DNA of 41,651 bases, from NCBI GenBank assembly GCA_020846855.1, contig JADLDD010000009.1:1-41651 (forward strand), written 5' to 3'. Both the position numbers and the translations under genes were made by a program. The stretch comes from Acidimicrobiia bacterium (lineage in GTDB: Bacteria > Actinomycetota > Acidimicrobiia > IMCC26256 > JADLDD01). The notes beneath the pieces were generated by a model. The model had not been told where the DNA came from and made no database searches. It worked only from the letters and a program-made list of their open reading frames with translations. Shown here in pieces: positions 15,786 to 22,732 of the stretch; position 1 is the stretch's first letter, and each line of letters begins with the position of its first letter.

Positions 15786-16025
15786 CTACGCGGGGTCGGG
15801 GTCGGCGCCGGCGGCGCGCCGCTCCTCGCGGCGACGCCCGGCGTCGGCGTGCAGCTCGGCCACGTACGCCTCGAGGGCCTCGGGCGACACGCGCCAGACC
15901 CCGCGGCGGCCGATCTTGACCGCCGGGAGCTGGCCGGTGCGCATGAGGACGTACACCTGCGAGACGGTGACGCTGAGGATCTCGGCGACCTCGTCGGGCT
16001 TGAGGAACTTCGGGATCTCCGCCAC
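15786..16025 (-). CDS. Excisionase/MerR-like helix-turn-helix protein
   Basis: 79 aa from GTG 16025, with GAGAGGGCGG upstream. Residues 6-57 form a single winged helix-turn-helix of the excisionase/BldC-like type: FLKPDEVAEILSVTVSQVYV, then a wing VKIGRRGVWRVSPEALEAYV. A charged tail of about 20 residues follows. Such small proteins bind DNA without a catalytic domain, and in actinobacteria they usually act as regulators, not as phage excisionases. There is no integrase or attachment site here. It is divergent, by 87 bases, from the first Tad gene, so control of the Tad operon is a reasonable inference. Confidence 0.82.
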   Translation of the reverse strand: MAEIPKFLKPDEVAEILSVTVSQVYVLMRTGQLPAVKIGRRGVWRVSPEALEAYVAELHADAGRRREERRAAGADPDPA

Positions 16026-16112
16026 CTGTGCCGCCCTCTCGTCGCTTGCTGAGCCCGTAGCATCGCAGAGCCTCGTGATGCCTCGCGGTGCGTTCCCGAC
16101 CCTAGCTCCCCG

Positions 16113-16847
16113 GTGGGGACTCCCGTGACCGCCGTCGAGGCCCCGGCCCGCAACGGCCGTACCGAGGTGCAGGCAGCCGCGGGTCGGGTGCGCGGGCCGC
16201 GCCGGCGCCGGCGCCTCGACCCCCGCCTCGTCGTCGGCGTCCTCCTGGTCGCCGCCGCCGTGGCCGGCGGTCTCCGGCTGGCCGCGACCGGCGACGACAC
16301 GGTCCCCGTGGTGGTGGCCACCCGCGACCTGCCGTCCAACCACCGGCTGGAGCCGGGCGACGTCACGACCGTACGGCTCGCCGCGTCCGCCGCCGTGGTC
16401 GACACCCTCGTGCGCGGCGATCGCATCGCGTCCCTGACCGGGCGGGTCCTCAGCCGGCCCGCCGCCGCGGGAGGCCTGCTCGACCGGCGGTACGTGGGCC
16501 CGACGGCCCGGTCGGTGCGCGAGGTCACGGTTCCGTTGTCCCCCGAGCACGCTCTGGGCGGGTCGGTGCGGGTCGGGGAGAAGGTCGACCTGCTCGCCAG
16601 CTTCGGCAAGGGCACCGCCGACGCCCGGACCCTCACCGTCGCGTCGGGGGTCGAGGTCGTGGCCACCGTCCGGGAGGAGGGCTTCCTCGGGCGTGACGGC
16701 AAGCTCTCGGCGCTCACCCTCTCCGTGGCGCCCGACGACGTCGTGTTCGTGGTGTTCGCGGCGCGCAACGGGGAGCTCGACGTCGTCCGGGCCACCGGCG
16801 GGTCGGGGAAGCCGCCGGCGCGCTTCGAACGAGCGGACCTGCCGTGA
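16113..16847 (+). CDS. SAF-domain pilus assembly protein (CpaB/RcpC-like)
   Basis: 244 aa from GTG 16113; GTG 16125 is an alternative. A basic cytoplasmic N-terminus (residues 28-36 are almost all arginine) precedes one membrane helix (about 38-56). A SAF domain follows from about 65 (VPVVVATRDLPSNHRLEPGD) and then a beta-rich C-terminal domain. CpaB/RcpC proteins support Flp pilus assembly; in monoderms without a secretin their role is unclear. It is the first gene of a nine-gene, tightly packed Tad cluster; TadZ starts 16 bases downstream. A TAGCTC box lies 5 bases before the start, weakly suggesting leaderless transcription. Confidence 0.8.
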   Translation: MGTPVTAVEAPARNGRTEVQAAAGRVRGPRRRRRLDPRLVVGVLLVAAAVAGGLRLAATGDDTVPVVVATRDLPSNHRLEPGDVTTVRLAASAAVVDTLVRGDRIASLTGRVLSRPAAAGGLLDRRYVGPTARSVREVTVPLSPEHALGGSVRVGEKVDLLASFGKGTADARTLTVASGVEVVATVREEGFLGRDGKLSALTLSVAPDDVVFVVFAARNGELDVVRATGGSGKPPARFERADLP

Positions 16848-16863
16848 GCCCGGGAGGGCCGGC

Positions 16864-18090
16864 ATGAGCTCGCCGGTGACGGTCGCCGTCTGCGGGGCGG
16901 GCGCTCCCTGGGAGGCGGCCCTGGTCCGCGGCCTCCAGAGGCGCGAGCTGGGGGTCGAGGTCAGCCGGCGCTGCGTCGACCGCGCCGAGCTCCTCGGCGT
17001 GGCACTCCGCGACCGACCCGCCGCGGTGCTGCTGCGCGCCGAGCTCCCGTGGCTCGACCGCGATCTCGTCGGCACCCTCCACGATGCCGGTGTGGCGGTG
17101 GTGGCCGTGGAGCGCGAGGCGGGGTCGCGTCCGCTCGAGCGCATCGGCGTGACGCACCGCGTCACCGCCGACGCCACGGCCGACGAGGTCGCGGCTCTCC
17201 TGTGGAGCCTCGACGAGCCGACGCCACCGCTCCCAGCGGGTGGCGAGGCAACCCGGTCTCAGGATCCGGCCGGTGGCCCCGCACCCGGTCCACCGGCGCC
17301 GGCGGGGGTCCTCACCGCCGTGTGGGGCGGTCCCGGGGCGCCGGGCCGCACGAGCGTGGCCGTCCACCTCGCGGTGGAGGCGGCGCGCCGGGGCCGGCGT
17401 TGCATCCTCGTCGAGGGCGACACGTGGGCTCCCTGCCTCGCTCAGCTCCTGGGGCTCCCCGACGGTCCCGGCCTCGCCCAGGCCGCCCGCCTCGCGATCG
17501 ACGGCTGGCCCCGGCCGCTGGCGTCCGTGCTGCACGACGGGCCTCACGGCGTGCAGGTCCTCGCCGGGCTCCCGAGGGCCGAGCTCTGGCCCGAGCTTCG
17601 CGAGCGGGCCTGGCGGGCGATCCTCGACGCGGCACGCGACGAGGCCGACGTGGTGGTCGTCGACGTCGCCGCCCCGATCGAGGAGGACGAGGAGCTCTCC
17701 TTCGATCGGGTGCCGTTCCGCCGGAACCTGGCCACCCGGGTCGCACTCGCCGAGGCGACGGGGATCGTGATGGTGGTCGCCGGGCACCCCGTGGGGATCC
17801 GTCACGGGGTGCTGGCCCGCCAGCAGCTCGAGCGCGACCTGCCCCTCGCCGCCTCGCGGGCGTCGACCGTGGTCAACCGCTCACCTCGCGGCGCGAGGCG
17901 CCTCCAGGACTGCTCCACGGAGCTGGCCCGCTTCACCGGCGCCGCCCCGGTCGCGTTCCTGCCCGTGGAGCCGGCCTTCGAGCGGGTGGTCTGGGAGGGG
18001 CGGATCCTGCACGAGGTCGCCGCCCGGTCGGCCTGGCTGCGCGAGCTCCGAGGGCTGGTCGACCGGATCGAACCGGCGGTGGCGGCATGA
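16864..18090 (+). CDS. tadZ: TadZ/CpaE-like MinD-family ATPase
   Basis: 408 aa. Residues 1-120 form a receiver-like N-terminal domain, followed by a Gly/Pro/Ala-rich linker (about 122-150) and a MinD/ParA-like P-loop domain. The P-loop is degenerate: GGPGAPGRTS at 155-164 lacks the signature lysine. The switch region VVVDVAAP near 260 keeps an aspartate. TadZ localises the pilus machine at the cell pole or septum in other bacteria. GGGAGGG supports ATG 16864. The ATG of the TadA gene overlaps its stop (ATGA), so translation is coupled. Confidence 0.82.
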   Translation: MSSPVTVAVCGAGAPWEAALVRGLQRRELGVEVSRRCVDRAELLGVALRDRPAAVLLRAELPWLDRDLVGTLHDAGVAVVAVEREAGSRPLERIGVTHRVTADATADEVAALLWSLDEPTPPLPAGGEATRSQDPAGGPAPGPPAPAGVLTAVWGGPGAPGRTSVAVHLAVEAARRGRRCILVEGDTWAPCLAQLLGLPDGPGLAQAARLAIDGWPRPLASVLHDGPHGVQVLAGLPRAELWPELRERAWRAILDAARDEADVVVVDVAAPIEEDEELSFDRVPFRRNLATRVALAEATGIVMVVAGHPVGIRHGVLARQQLERDLPLAASRASTVVNRSPRGARRLQDCSTELARFTGAAPVAFLPVEPAFERVVWEGRILHEVAARSAWLRELRGLVDRIEPAVAA

Positions 18091-19340
18091 CGGCCCCGAT
18101 GGCCCCGACGACCGCATCGTCGGCGGTGGAGATCCTCGAGGCGGAGATCCGCGAGAAGGTCCGCCACCGCGAGCTCGAGGCCGGGCCCGGTGGTAGCTCC
18201 GAGGTGTCACGCCTCGTCGAGGAGTCCGTCGACGACTACCGGGAGCGCTACCTGCGGGGCGGCCTGCCCCCGCTCGACGACGGCGACGTGAGGCGGCTGC
18301 TCGACCGCATCAGCGGCTTCGGCGCGCTGGGCCCGTTCCTCGCCGACCCGGAGGTCGAGGAGATCTGGATCAACGAACCCGGGCGGGTCTTCGTGGCCCG
18401 TCGCGGGTACCGCGAGCTCACGACCGTCGTCCTGTCGCCGGGCGAGGTCGAGGAGCTGGTGGAGCGGATGCTGGCCCGCGCCGGGCGGCGCCTCGACCGG
18501 TCGCAGCCGTTCGTCGACGCCCGCCTCCCCGACGGGAGCCGCCTCCACGTGGTGATCCCTCCCGTGACCGACCACTGGGCGGTGAACATCCGCAAGTTCG
18601 TGGGGTTGCGCGCCCACACCCTCGACGAGCTGGTGACTCTGGGATCGTGCTCGCCCGCCGCGGCGCGCTTCCTCGGCGCCGCGGTCGCCGCCGGGCTCAA
18701 CGTCGTGGTCGCGGGGCCCGTCGGGTCGGGGAAGACCACGTTGCTCAACTGCCTGGCGTCGTGCGTCCCCGCCGGTGAGCGGATCGTCACCTGCGAGGAG
18801 GTCTTCGAGCTCCAGGTGGCCCATCCCGACGTGGTGAGCATGCAGTGCCGCCAGCCCAACCTCGAGGGCGAGGGCGCGGTGACGCTGCGCGACCTGGTGC
18901 GGGAGAGCCTGCGGATGCGCCCCGACCGGATCGTGATCGGCGAGGTGCGCGGCGCCGAGGCGCTCGACCTCCTGCTCGCGCTCAACAGCGGCGCGGGCGG
19001 GATGACGTCGGTCCACGCCAACTCGGCCCGCGACGCGTTGCGCAAGCTCACCACGCTCCCGCTCCTCGCGGGTGAGAACGTCGACCGCCGCTTCGTCGCG
19101 TCGACGGTCACCGCCTGTGTCGACGTGGTGGTCTTCTGCCGCCGGCACCCGGACCGCAGGGAGATCGCCGAGGTCCTCGCCGTCGGGGAGCAGATCGACG
19201 GCGGCGACGAGCCCACCGCCGGCCCGGTGTTCACCGGCGAGGGCCCGTCGCTGACGTTCACCGGTGAGCTCCCCCGAGCGGTGGAGCGCTTCGTCGACCG
19301 GGGCATCGACCTCACCGCGCTGGTCGGGGGCGACGGGTGA
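18087..19340 (+). CDS. tadA: TadA/CpaF secretion ATPase
   Basis: 417 aa hexameric ATPase that powers Flp pilus assembly at the inner face of the membrane. The N-terminal domain (about 1-150) includes GFGALGPFLADPEVEEIWIN, typical of CpaF. The RecA-like domain has Walker A GPVGSGKTT (Lys216), an Asp box EEVFELQVAHPDVV, Walker B RIVIGEVRG near 281-289 and a His box near SVHANSARDAL. All catalytic motifs are intact. It overlaps the TadZ and TadB genes by 4 bases on each side. The roughly 30-residue C-terminal extension after the core is not conserved. Confidence 0.93.
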   Translation: MTAPMAPTTASSAVEILEAEIREKVRHRELEAGPGGSSEVSRLVEESVDDYRERYLRGGLPPLDDGDVRRLLDRISGFGALGPFLADPEVEEIWINEPGRVFVARRGYRELTTVVLSPGEVEELVERMLARAGRRLDRSQPFVDARLPDGSRLHVVIPPVTDHWAVNIRKFVGLRAHTLDELVTLGSCSPAAARFLGAAVAAGLNVVVAGPVGSGKTTLLNCLASCVPAGERIVTCEEVFELQVAHPDVVSMQCRQPNLEGEGAVTLRDLVRESLRMRPDRIVIGEVRGAEALDLLLALNSGAGGMTSVHANSARDALRKLTTLPLLAGENVDRRFVASTVTACVDVVVFCRRHPDRREIAEVLAVGEQIDGGDEPTAGPVFTGEGPSLTFTGELPRAVERFVDRGIDLTALVGGDG

Positions 19341-20212
19341 GCACCGTCCTCGCCCTGGTCCTCGGCCTCGGCGTCTTCCTCGTGTACGACGCGCTCACCA
19401 GTCCGCGCGCCGACGGGCCGTCCTCGCCCCGCCGGGGTCGGGTCACGTCGCGGGTGGCGCGGCTGATCGCCGAGGCCGGGCTCGACTCCGTGACCCCGCC
19501 GCAGCTCCTCGCCGCGTCGGTGGGGTCGGGCGTTCTCGCCGCCGCCGTCACGTACGCGCTGGTCGGGTCGGGTGGTGTCGCCGCCGCCGCCCTCCTCGGC
19601 GCGTCCTACGTACCGGTCGCCTACCTGCGGGGCCGTCGCCGGGCCCGGCAGCGCGCCCACAGCCGGTGCTGGCCCGAGGCCGTCGAGCTCCTCGCCGGCG
19701 CGGTCCGGGCCGGCGACACGCTCGTAGGGGCGCTGGGAGTGGTGGCCGAGCGGGGTCCCGAGCCCCTGCGCCCCGCGTTCCGGTCGCTGGTCAACGACCA
19801 TCGGGTCTCCGGGGATCTCGACCGTGCCCTCGCCCGCTTCTCCGCGTCGGTGGCCGATCCCGTGGGCGACAGGGTGGCGGCGACCCTGACCGTGGCGCAC
19901 CGCGTCGGCGGCCGCGAGCTCGGGCGGGTGCTGCGCACCCTGGCCGAGTTCCTCCGCGAGGACCTCGCCATGCGGCGCGAGGTGGAGTCGCGCCAGTCGT
20001 GGACGCTCGTGGCCGCCCGGGTCGCGGCGGCCGCGCCGTGGATCGTCCTGGTCCTCGTGGCGTCCCGTGACCAGGCCCGTCACGCCTACGACACCCCCGC
20101 GGGACTGATGGTGCTCGCCGTGGGTGCCGCCGTGACCGTGGCGGGCTACCGCCTGATGCTGGCGCTCGGGCGCATCCCCGAGCCGGCGCGCCTGTCGGGC
20201 ACCGCGCCGTGA
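19337..20212 (+). CDS. tadB: TadB-like inner-membrane platform protein (T2SSF)
   Basis: 291 aa. Two N-terminal membrane segments (about 2-20 and 52-84), a cytoplasmic T2SSF (GSPII_F) domain (about 108-225: RCWPEAVELLAGAVRAGDTL, later HRVGGRELGRVLRTLAEFL), then two C-terminal membrane segments (about 230-247 and 255-276). It is one of two paired platform proteins that TadA works on. GTG 19337 overlaps the TadA stop. Order and domain layout are standard for the family. Confidence 0.87.
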   Translation: MSTVLALVLGLGVFLVYDALTSPRADGPSSPRRGRVTSRVARLIAEAGLDSVTPPQLLAASVGSGVLAAAVTYALVGSGGVAAAALLGASYVPVAYLRGRRRARQRAHSRCWPEAVELLAGAVRAGDTLVGALGVVAERGPEPLRPAFRSLVNDHRVSGDLDRALARFSASVADPVGDRVAATLTVAHRVGGRELGRVLRTLAEFLREDLAMRREVESRQSWTLVAARVAAAAPWIVLVLVASRDQARHAYDTPAGLMVLAVGAAVTVAGYRLMLALGRIPEPARLSGTAP

Positions 20213-21135
20213 GCCCGCTCGCGGGCGTGCTCGTGGTCGGGACCGGCCTCGGCGGGCTCTCGCTGGTCGTCGCCAGCCACCCCCGCCTCCGGCGACCGCG
20301 CCTGGCGGCCCGGCTCCACCCCTGGGTGGTCCCGCAGCGGGGACGGTCGGCGGCACCGGTACCGGGCCTCGCGGGCCTCCGCGAGGTCCTGCGGTCCGCA
20401 CTCGACGACGCCGGTCGGCGCCTGCAACGGGCTCTCGGCGACGACGGCCGCGACCTCGAGGAGCGCCTCGCCGCGGCCGGCTCCGACCTGACGCCGTCGG
20501 GGTTCCGGTCGGAGCAGGCCGCCTGGGCCATCGGCGGGTTCACCTCCGGCGTGGCCCTGGCTGCCCTCGCGGTGGCGTCGGGCCGGGCGTTCTCTCCACC
20601 CGCGCTCCTCGGTGCGGCCGTCCTGTTCGGGGCGGCGGGGGCGATCGCGCGGGACCGGCTGCTCACCCGGGCGGTCGAGGCCCGCCGGGCCCGGATGGTG
20701 GCCGAGTTCCCCACCTTCGCCGACCTCGTCTGCCTGGCCGTGACCGCAGGGGAGAGCCTCCGGGGCGCCCTCGACCTGGTGGTGTCGCGCTCCGACGGCC
20801 CCCTGGCCGCGGAGGTGCGTGGTGCCCTGCGCCAGGTCCGGACGGGGCTGCCCCTGGCCGAGGCGCTGCCGGTCGCGCAGCGGCGCATCGGAATCCCCGC
20901 CTTCGACCGGTTCGTGGGGGCGGCCCTGGCCGCCCACGAGCGCGGCGTCCCCCTCGCCGACGCCCTCCGGGCGATGGCCTTCGACGTCCGCCAGGACCAG
21001 AAGAACGACGTCATCGAGGCGGCGGGGCGCAAGCAGGTCTCGATGCTCGTGCCCGTGGTCGCGCTGGTCCTGCCCGTCTCGATCCTCTTCGCGTTCTACC
21101 CGGGCGTGCTGGCCATCAGGCAGATGGCCGGCTGA
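20209..21135 (+). CDS. tadC: TadC-like inner-membrane platform protein (T2SSF)
   Basis: 308 aa from GTG 20209, overlapping the TadB stop by 4 bases. Membrane segments lie at about 4-20, 103-120 and 125-143. A T2SSF domain runs about 165-275 (FPTFADLVCLAVTAGESLRG, then RFVGAALAAHERGVPLADAL). The C-terminal membrane segment is about 280-300, followed by a short tail. It is the second platform protein of the Tad system. The 71-base gap after it, before the pilin-like gene, is the largest in the cluster and would allow separate control of pilin level. Confidence 0.87.
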   Translation: MSPLAGVLVVGTGLGGLSLVVASHPRLRRPRLAARLHPWVVPQRGRSAAPVPGLAGLREVLRSALDDAGRRLQRALGDDGRDLEERLAAAGSDLTPSGFRSEQAAWAIGGFTSGVALAALAVASGRAFSPPALLGAAVLFGAAGAIARDRLLTRAVEARRARMVAEFPTFADLVCLAVTAGESLRGALDLVVSRSDGPLAAEVRGALRQVRTGLPLAEALPVAQRRIGIPAFDRFVGAALAAHERGVPLADALRAMAFDVRQDQKNDVIEAAGRKQVSMLVPVVALVLPVSILFAFYPGVLAIRQMAG

Positions 21136-21206
21136 GGCGCGACCAACCCCGGCGGGTCCACGAGGACCGGCCGGACACCCGAACCATCAGCAGGGAGGCG
21201 ATGGTG

Positions 21207-21443
21207 ATGAGAGAGACGCAAGGCAACGCGCGACGAGACGTGGCCCGGGGCGAGGGGTTCCCTGGTCGACCCGGCGGCGGTCGGGCCCGCGAGCGGCTCG
21301 ACCCTCGGAGCGAGCGGGGCTCGATCCCGGAGTGGGTCATGCTCCTCGTGATGGGCATCGGGATCGTGATGGCACTGTGGGCGGTGGTGCAGCCCGACAT
21401 CATCGGCATCGTCTCGGATGCCCTCGGCAAGCTCCGCGGCTGA
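21207..21443 (+). CDS. Flp-type pilin-like small protein
   Basis: 78 aa from ATG 21207. Three in-frame starts exist (21201, 21204, 21207); AGGGAGG at 21192-21198 is correctly spaced (8 bases) only for 21207. A charged N-terminal region of about 40 residues ends in ERG, followed by SIPEWVMLLVMGIGIVMALW, one long hydrophobic helix, and a short tail DALGKLRG. This is the prepilin layout with cleavage expected after Gly. The glutamate is at +4 rather than the usual +5. The unusually long leader and single helix resemble pilins of actinobacterial Tad loci. No prepilin peptidase is in the window. Confidence 0.72.
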   Translation: MRETQGNARRDVARGEGFPGRPGGGRARERLDPRSERGSIPEWVMLLVMGIGIVMALWAVVQPDIIGIVSDALGKLRG

Positions 21444-21846
21444 CCGCGCGCCGGCGCCGACCCCGGCTCCGGACCCGGCCGAGCGGGGCGCCACGATGGT
21501 CGAGTTCCTGGCCGTGGGGCTCCTGGTGGTCACCGCGCTCCTCACGGTGGCGCAGCTCGCCACGTGGGTGTGGGCCCGCAACGTGGCCGTCAACGCCGCC
21601 CACGAGGGGGCCCGCACCGCCGCCGAGGCCGGCCGGGTGCCGCGTGAGGGCGCCGACCGGACCCGGGAGCTGCTGCGCGACGGCCTGGGCCGCGGCGCGG
21701 CGTCGTTCCACGTCCGGGCCGCGGGCGACGGACAGGTCGTCGAGGTGACCGCGTCGGGCCGCGCGCCCGCTCTGGTGCCCTTCCTCCCGCCGCTCGAGGT
21801 GACGGCCCGGGCGACCGCCTTCGACGAGGACGGGGGGTTCTCGTGA
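21418..21846 (+). CDS. TadE-like minor pseudopilin (first copy)
   Basis: 142 aa. ATG 21418 lies inside the pilin-like gene (26-base overlap); the next ATG is inside the conserved motif, so this start is needed. A leader of about 23 residues is followed by ERGATMVEFLAVGLLVV: a glycine cleavage site with Glu at +5 and a hydrophobic helix, the TadE prepilin signature. The rest is a small extracytoplasmic domain beginning ARNVAVNAAHEGARTAAEAG. TadE-like proteins are minor subunits processed by the Tad prepilin peptidase. It overlaps the next TadE-like gene by 4 bases. Confidence 0.8.
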   Translation: MPSASSAADRAPAPTPAPDPAERGATMVEFLAVGLLVVTALLTVAQLATWVWARNVAVNAAHEGARTAAEAGRVPREGADRTRELLRDGLGRGAASFHVRAAGDGQVVEVTASGRAPALVPFLPPLEVTARATAFDEDGGFS

Positions 21847-22271
21847 CCCGAGCCGGAGCCGAGCCCGAGCGCGGCAGCGCGGTGGTCGAGATGGCCGTCC
21901 TCGGCTCGGCCGTGTTCGCGGTCCTTGTGCAGCTCGTGGTGGTCTTCGGCACCGCGCAGCGCGCCGCGCTCGCCACCTCGGCCGCGGCCCGGGAGGCCGC
22001 CCGGGTCGTGGTGGTCTCCGACTCCGGCCCGGAGGCCGGCATGAGGGCGCGGCTCGCGGTGGCAACCGCGGAGCGCAACCACGGCCTGGAACCCGGTTCG
22101 CTGCGGATCTCGGTGGCCGGCACCCCGGCCCGGGCCCGGACGGTGCGCGTCACGGTGCGCACGTCGGTCCCGATCCTGCGGATCCCGTTCCTGGGCCGGG
22201 TCGGCCCGGCCGTGCTGCCGGTCGAGGCGACCCAGGTGATGCGCGTCGACCCGTACCGGAGCATCGGGTGA
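21843..22271 (+). CDS. TadE-like minor pseudopilin (second copy)
   Basis: 142 aa from GTG 21843. The short leader ends ERG, followed by SAVVEMAVLGSAVFAVLVQL, again with Glu at +5 and a single helix. The soluble domain starts AALATSAAAREAARVVVV, equivalent to the first copy. It has a more usual short leader (11 residues) than its neighbour. It overlaps genes on both sides by 4 bases. The two copies have diverged widely outside the signature, so they probably have different positions in the pilus tip or assembly complex. Confidence 0.8.
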   Translation: MTRAGAEPERGSAVVEMAVLGSAVFAVLVQLVVVFGTAQRAALATSAAAREAARVVVVSDSGPEAGMRARLAVATAERNHGLEPGSLRISVAGTPARARTVRVTVRTSVPILRIPFLGRVGPAVLPVEATQVMRVDPYRSIG

Positions 22272-22693
22272 CGGTGCGAGGTGAGCGGGGGCAGGCCTCG
22301 GTCCTGCTCGTCGGCTCGCTGCTCGTCGGCCTGTTGCTCCTGGGCCTGGCCGTCGACGGCACCCGGATGTTCGTGGCTCGTCGGGACCTGCACAACGCGG
22401 TCGACGCCGCCGCGCTCGCCGGCGCGGGCGTGATCGACGAGGACGCCTACCGCGCCGAGGGCGGGGCGATCCGTCTCGACGCCGCCGGCGCGCGCCGGGC
22501 CGCGGAGGAGAACCTCTACGCGGCCGGGTGGATCGGCCGCCCGGGTGTCGAGGCCTCGGTCGAGGTCGACCCGGTGGCGGGCCGGGTCACGGTGCGCCTG
22601 TCCCGCCCGGTGCCGATGGTGTTCCTACGCCTCGCCGGCCTTCTCGAGGAGCGGATCGGGGCCCACGCGACGGCCGCCCCGGGACGGCCCTGA
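22268..22693 (+). CDS. TadG-like pilus-associated protein (short form)
   Basis: 141 aa from GTG 22268. RGERGQASVLLVGSLLVGLL is the TadE/TadG-type N-terminal helix; GQASV replaces the Glu-containing prepilin motif, so processing by the prepilin peptidase is doubtful. It continues LAVDGTRMFVARRDLHNAVD, the standard TadG/Flp N-terminal pattern DAAALAGA. The von Willebrand factor A domain of full TadG is missing, so this is the short form common in actinobacteria. It is the last gene of the Tad cluster, and the next gene has its own promoter candidate. Confidence 0.78.
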   Translation: MTVRGERGQASVLLVGSLLVGLLLLGLAVDGTRMFVARRDLHNAVDAAALAGAGVIDEDAYRAEGGAIRLDAAGARRAAEENLYAAGWIGRPGVEASVEVDPVAGRVTVRLSRPVPMVFLRLAGLLEERIGAHATAAPGRP

Positions 22694-22719
22694 CCGGACG
22701 GGCGGGAACCCCACCCCAT

Positions 22720-22725
22720 TACGCT
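22720..22725 (+). promoter_or_regulatory. Candidate leaderless -10 (TACGCT) for the mutase gene
   Basis: TACGCT ends 7 bases before ATG 22733. There is no Shine-Dalgarno sequence and no evident -35. The mutase therefore seems to be transcribed independently of the Tad cluster. Confidence 0.5.
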
Positions 22726-22732
22726 GGCGGGC

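Noticed and set aside
15786-16025. Excisionase-like protein as a sign of an integrated element
   Set aside because: No integrase, attachment repeats or phage genes are near; small proteins of this type are common chromosomal regulators in actinobacteria.
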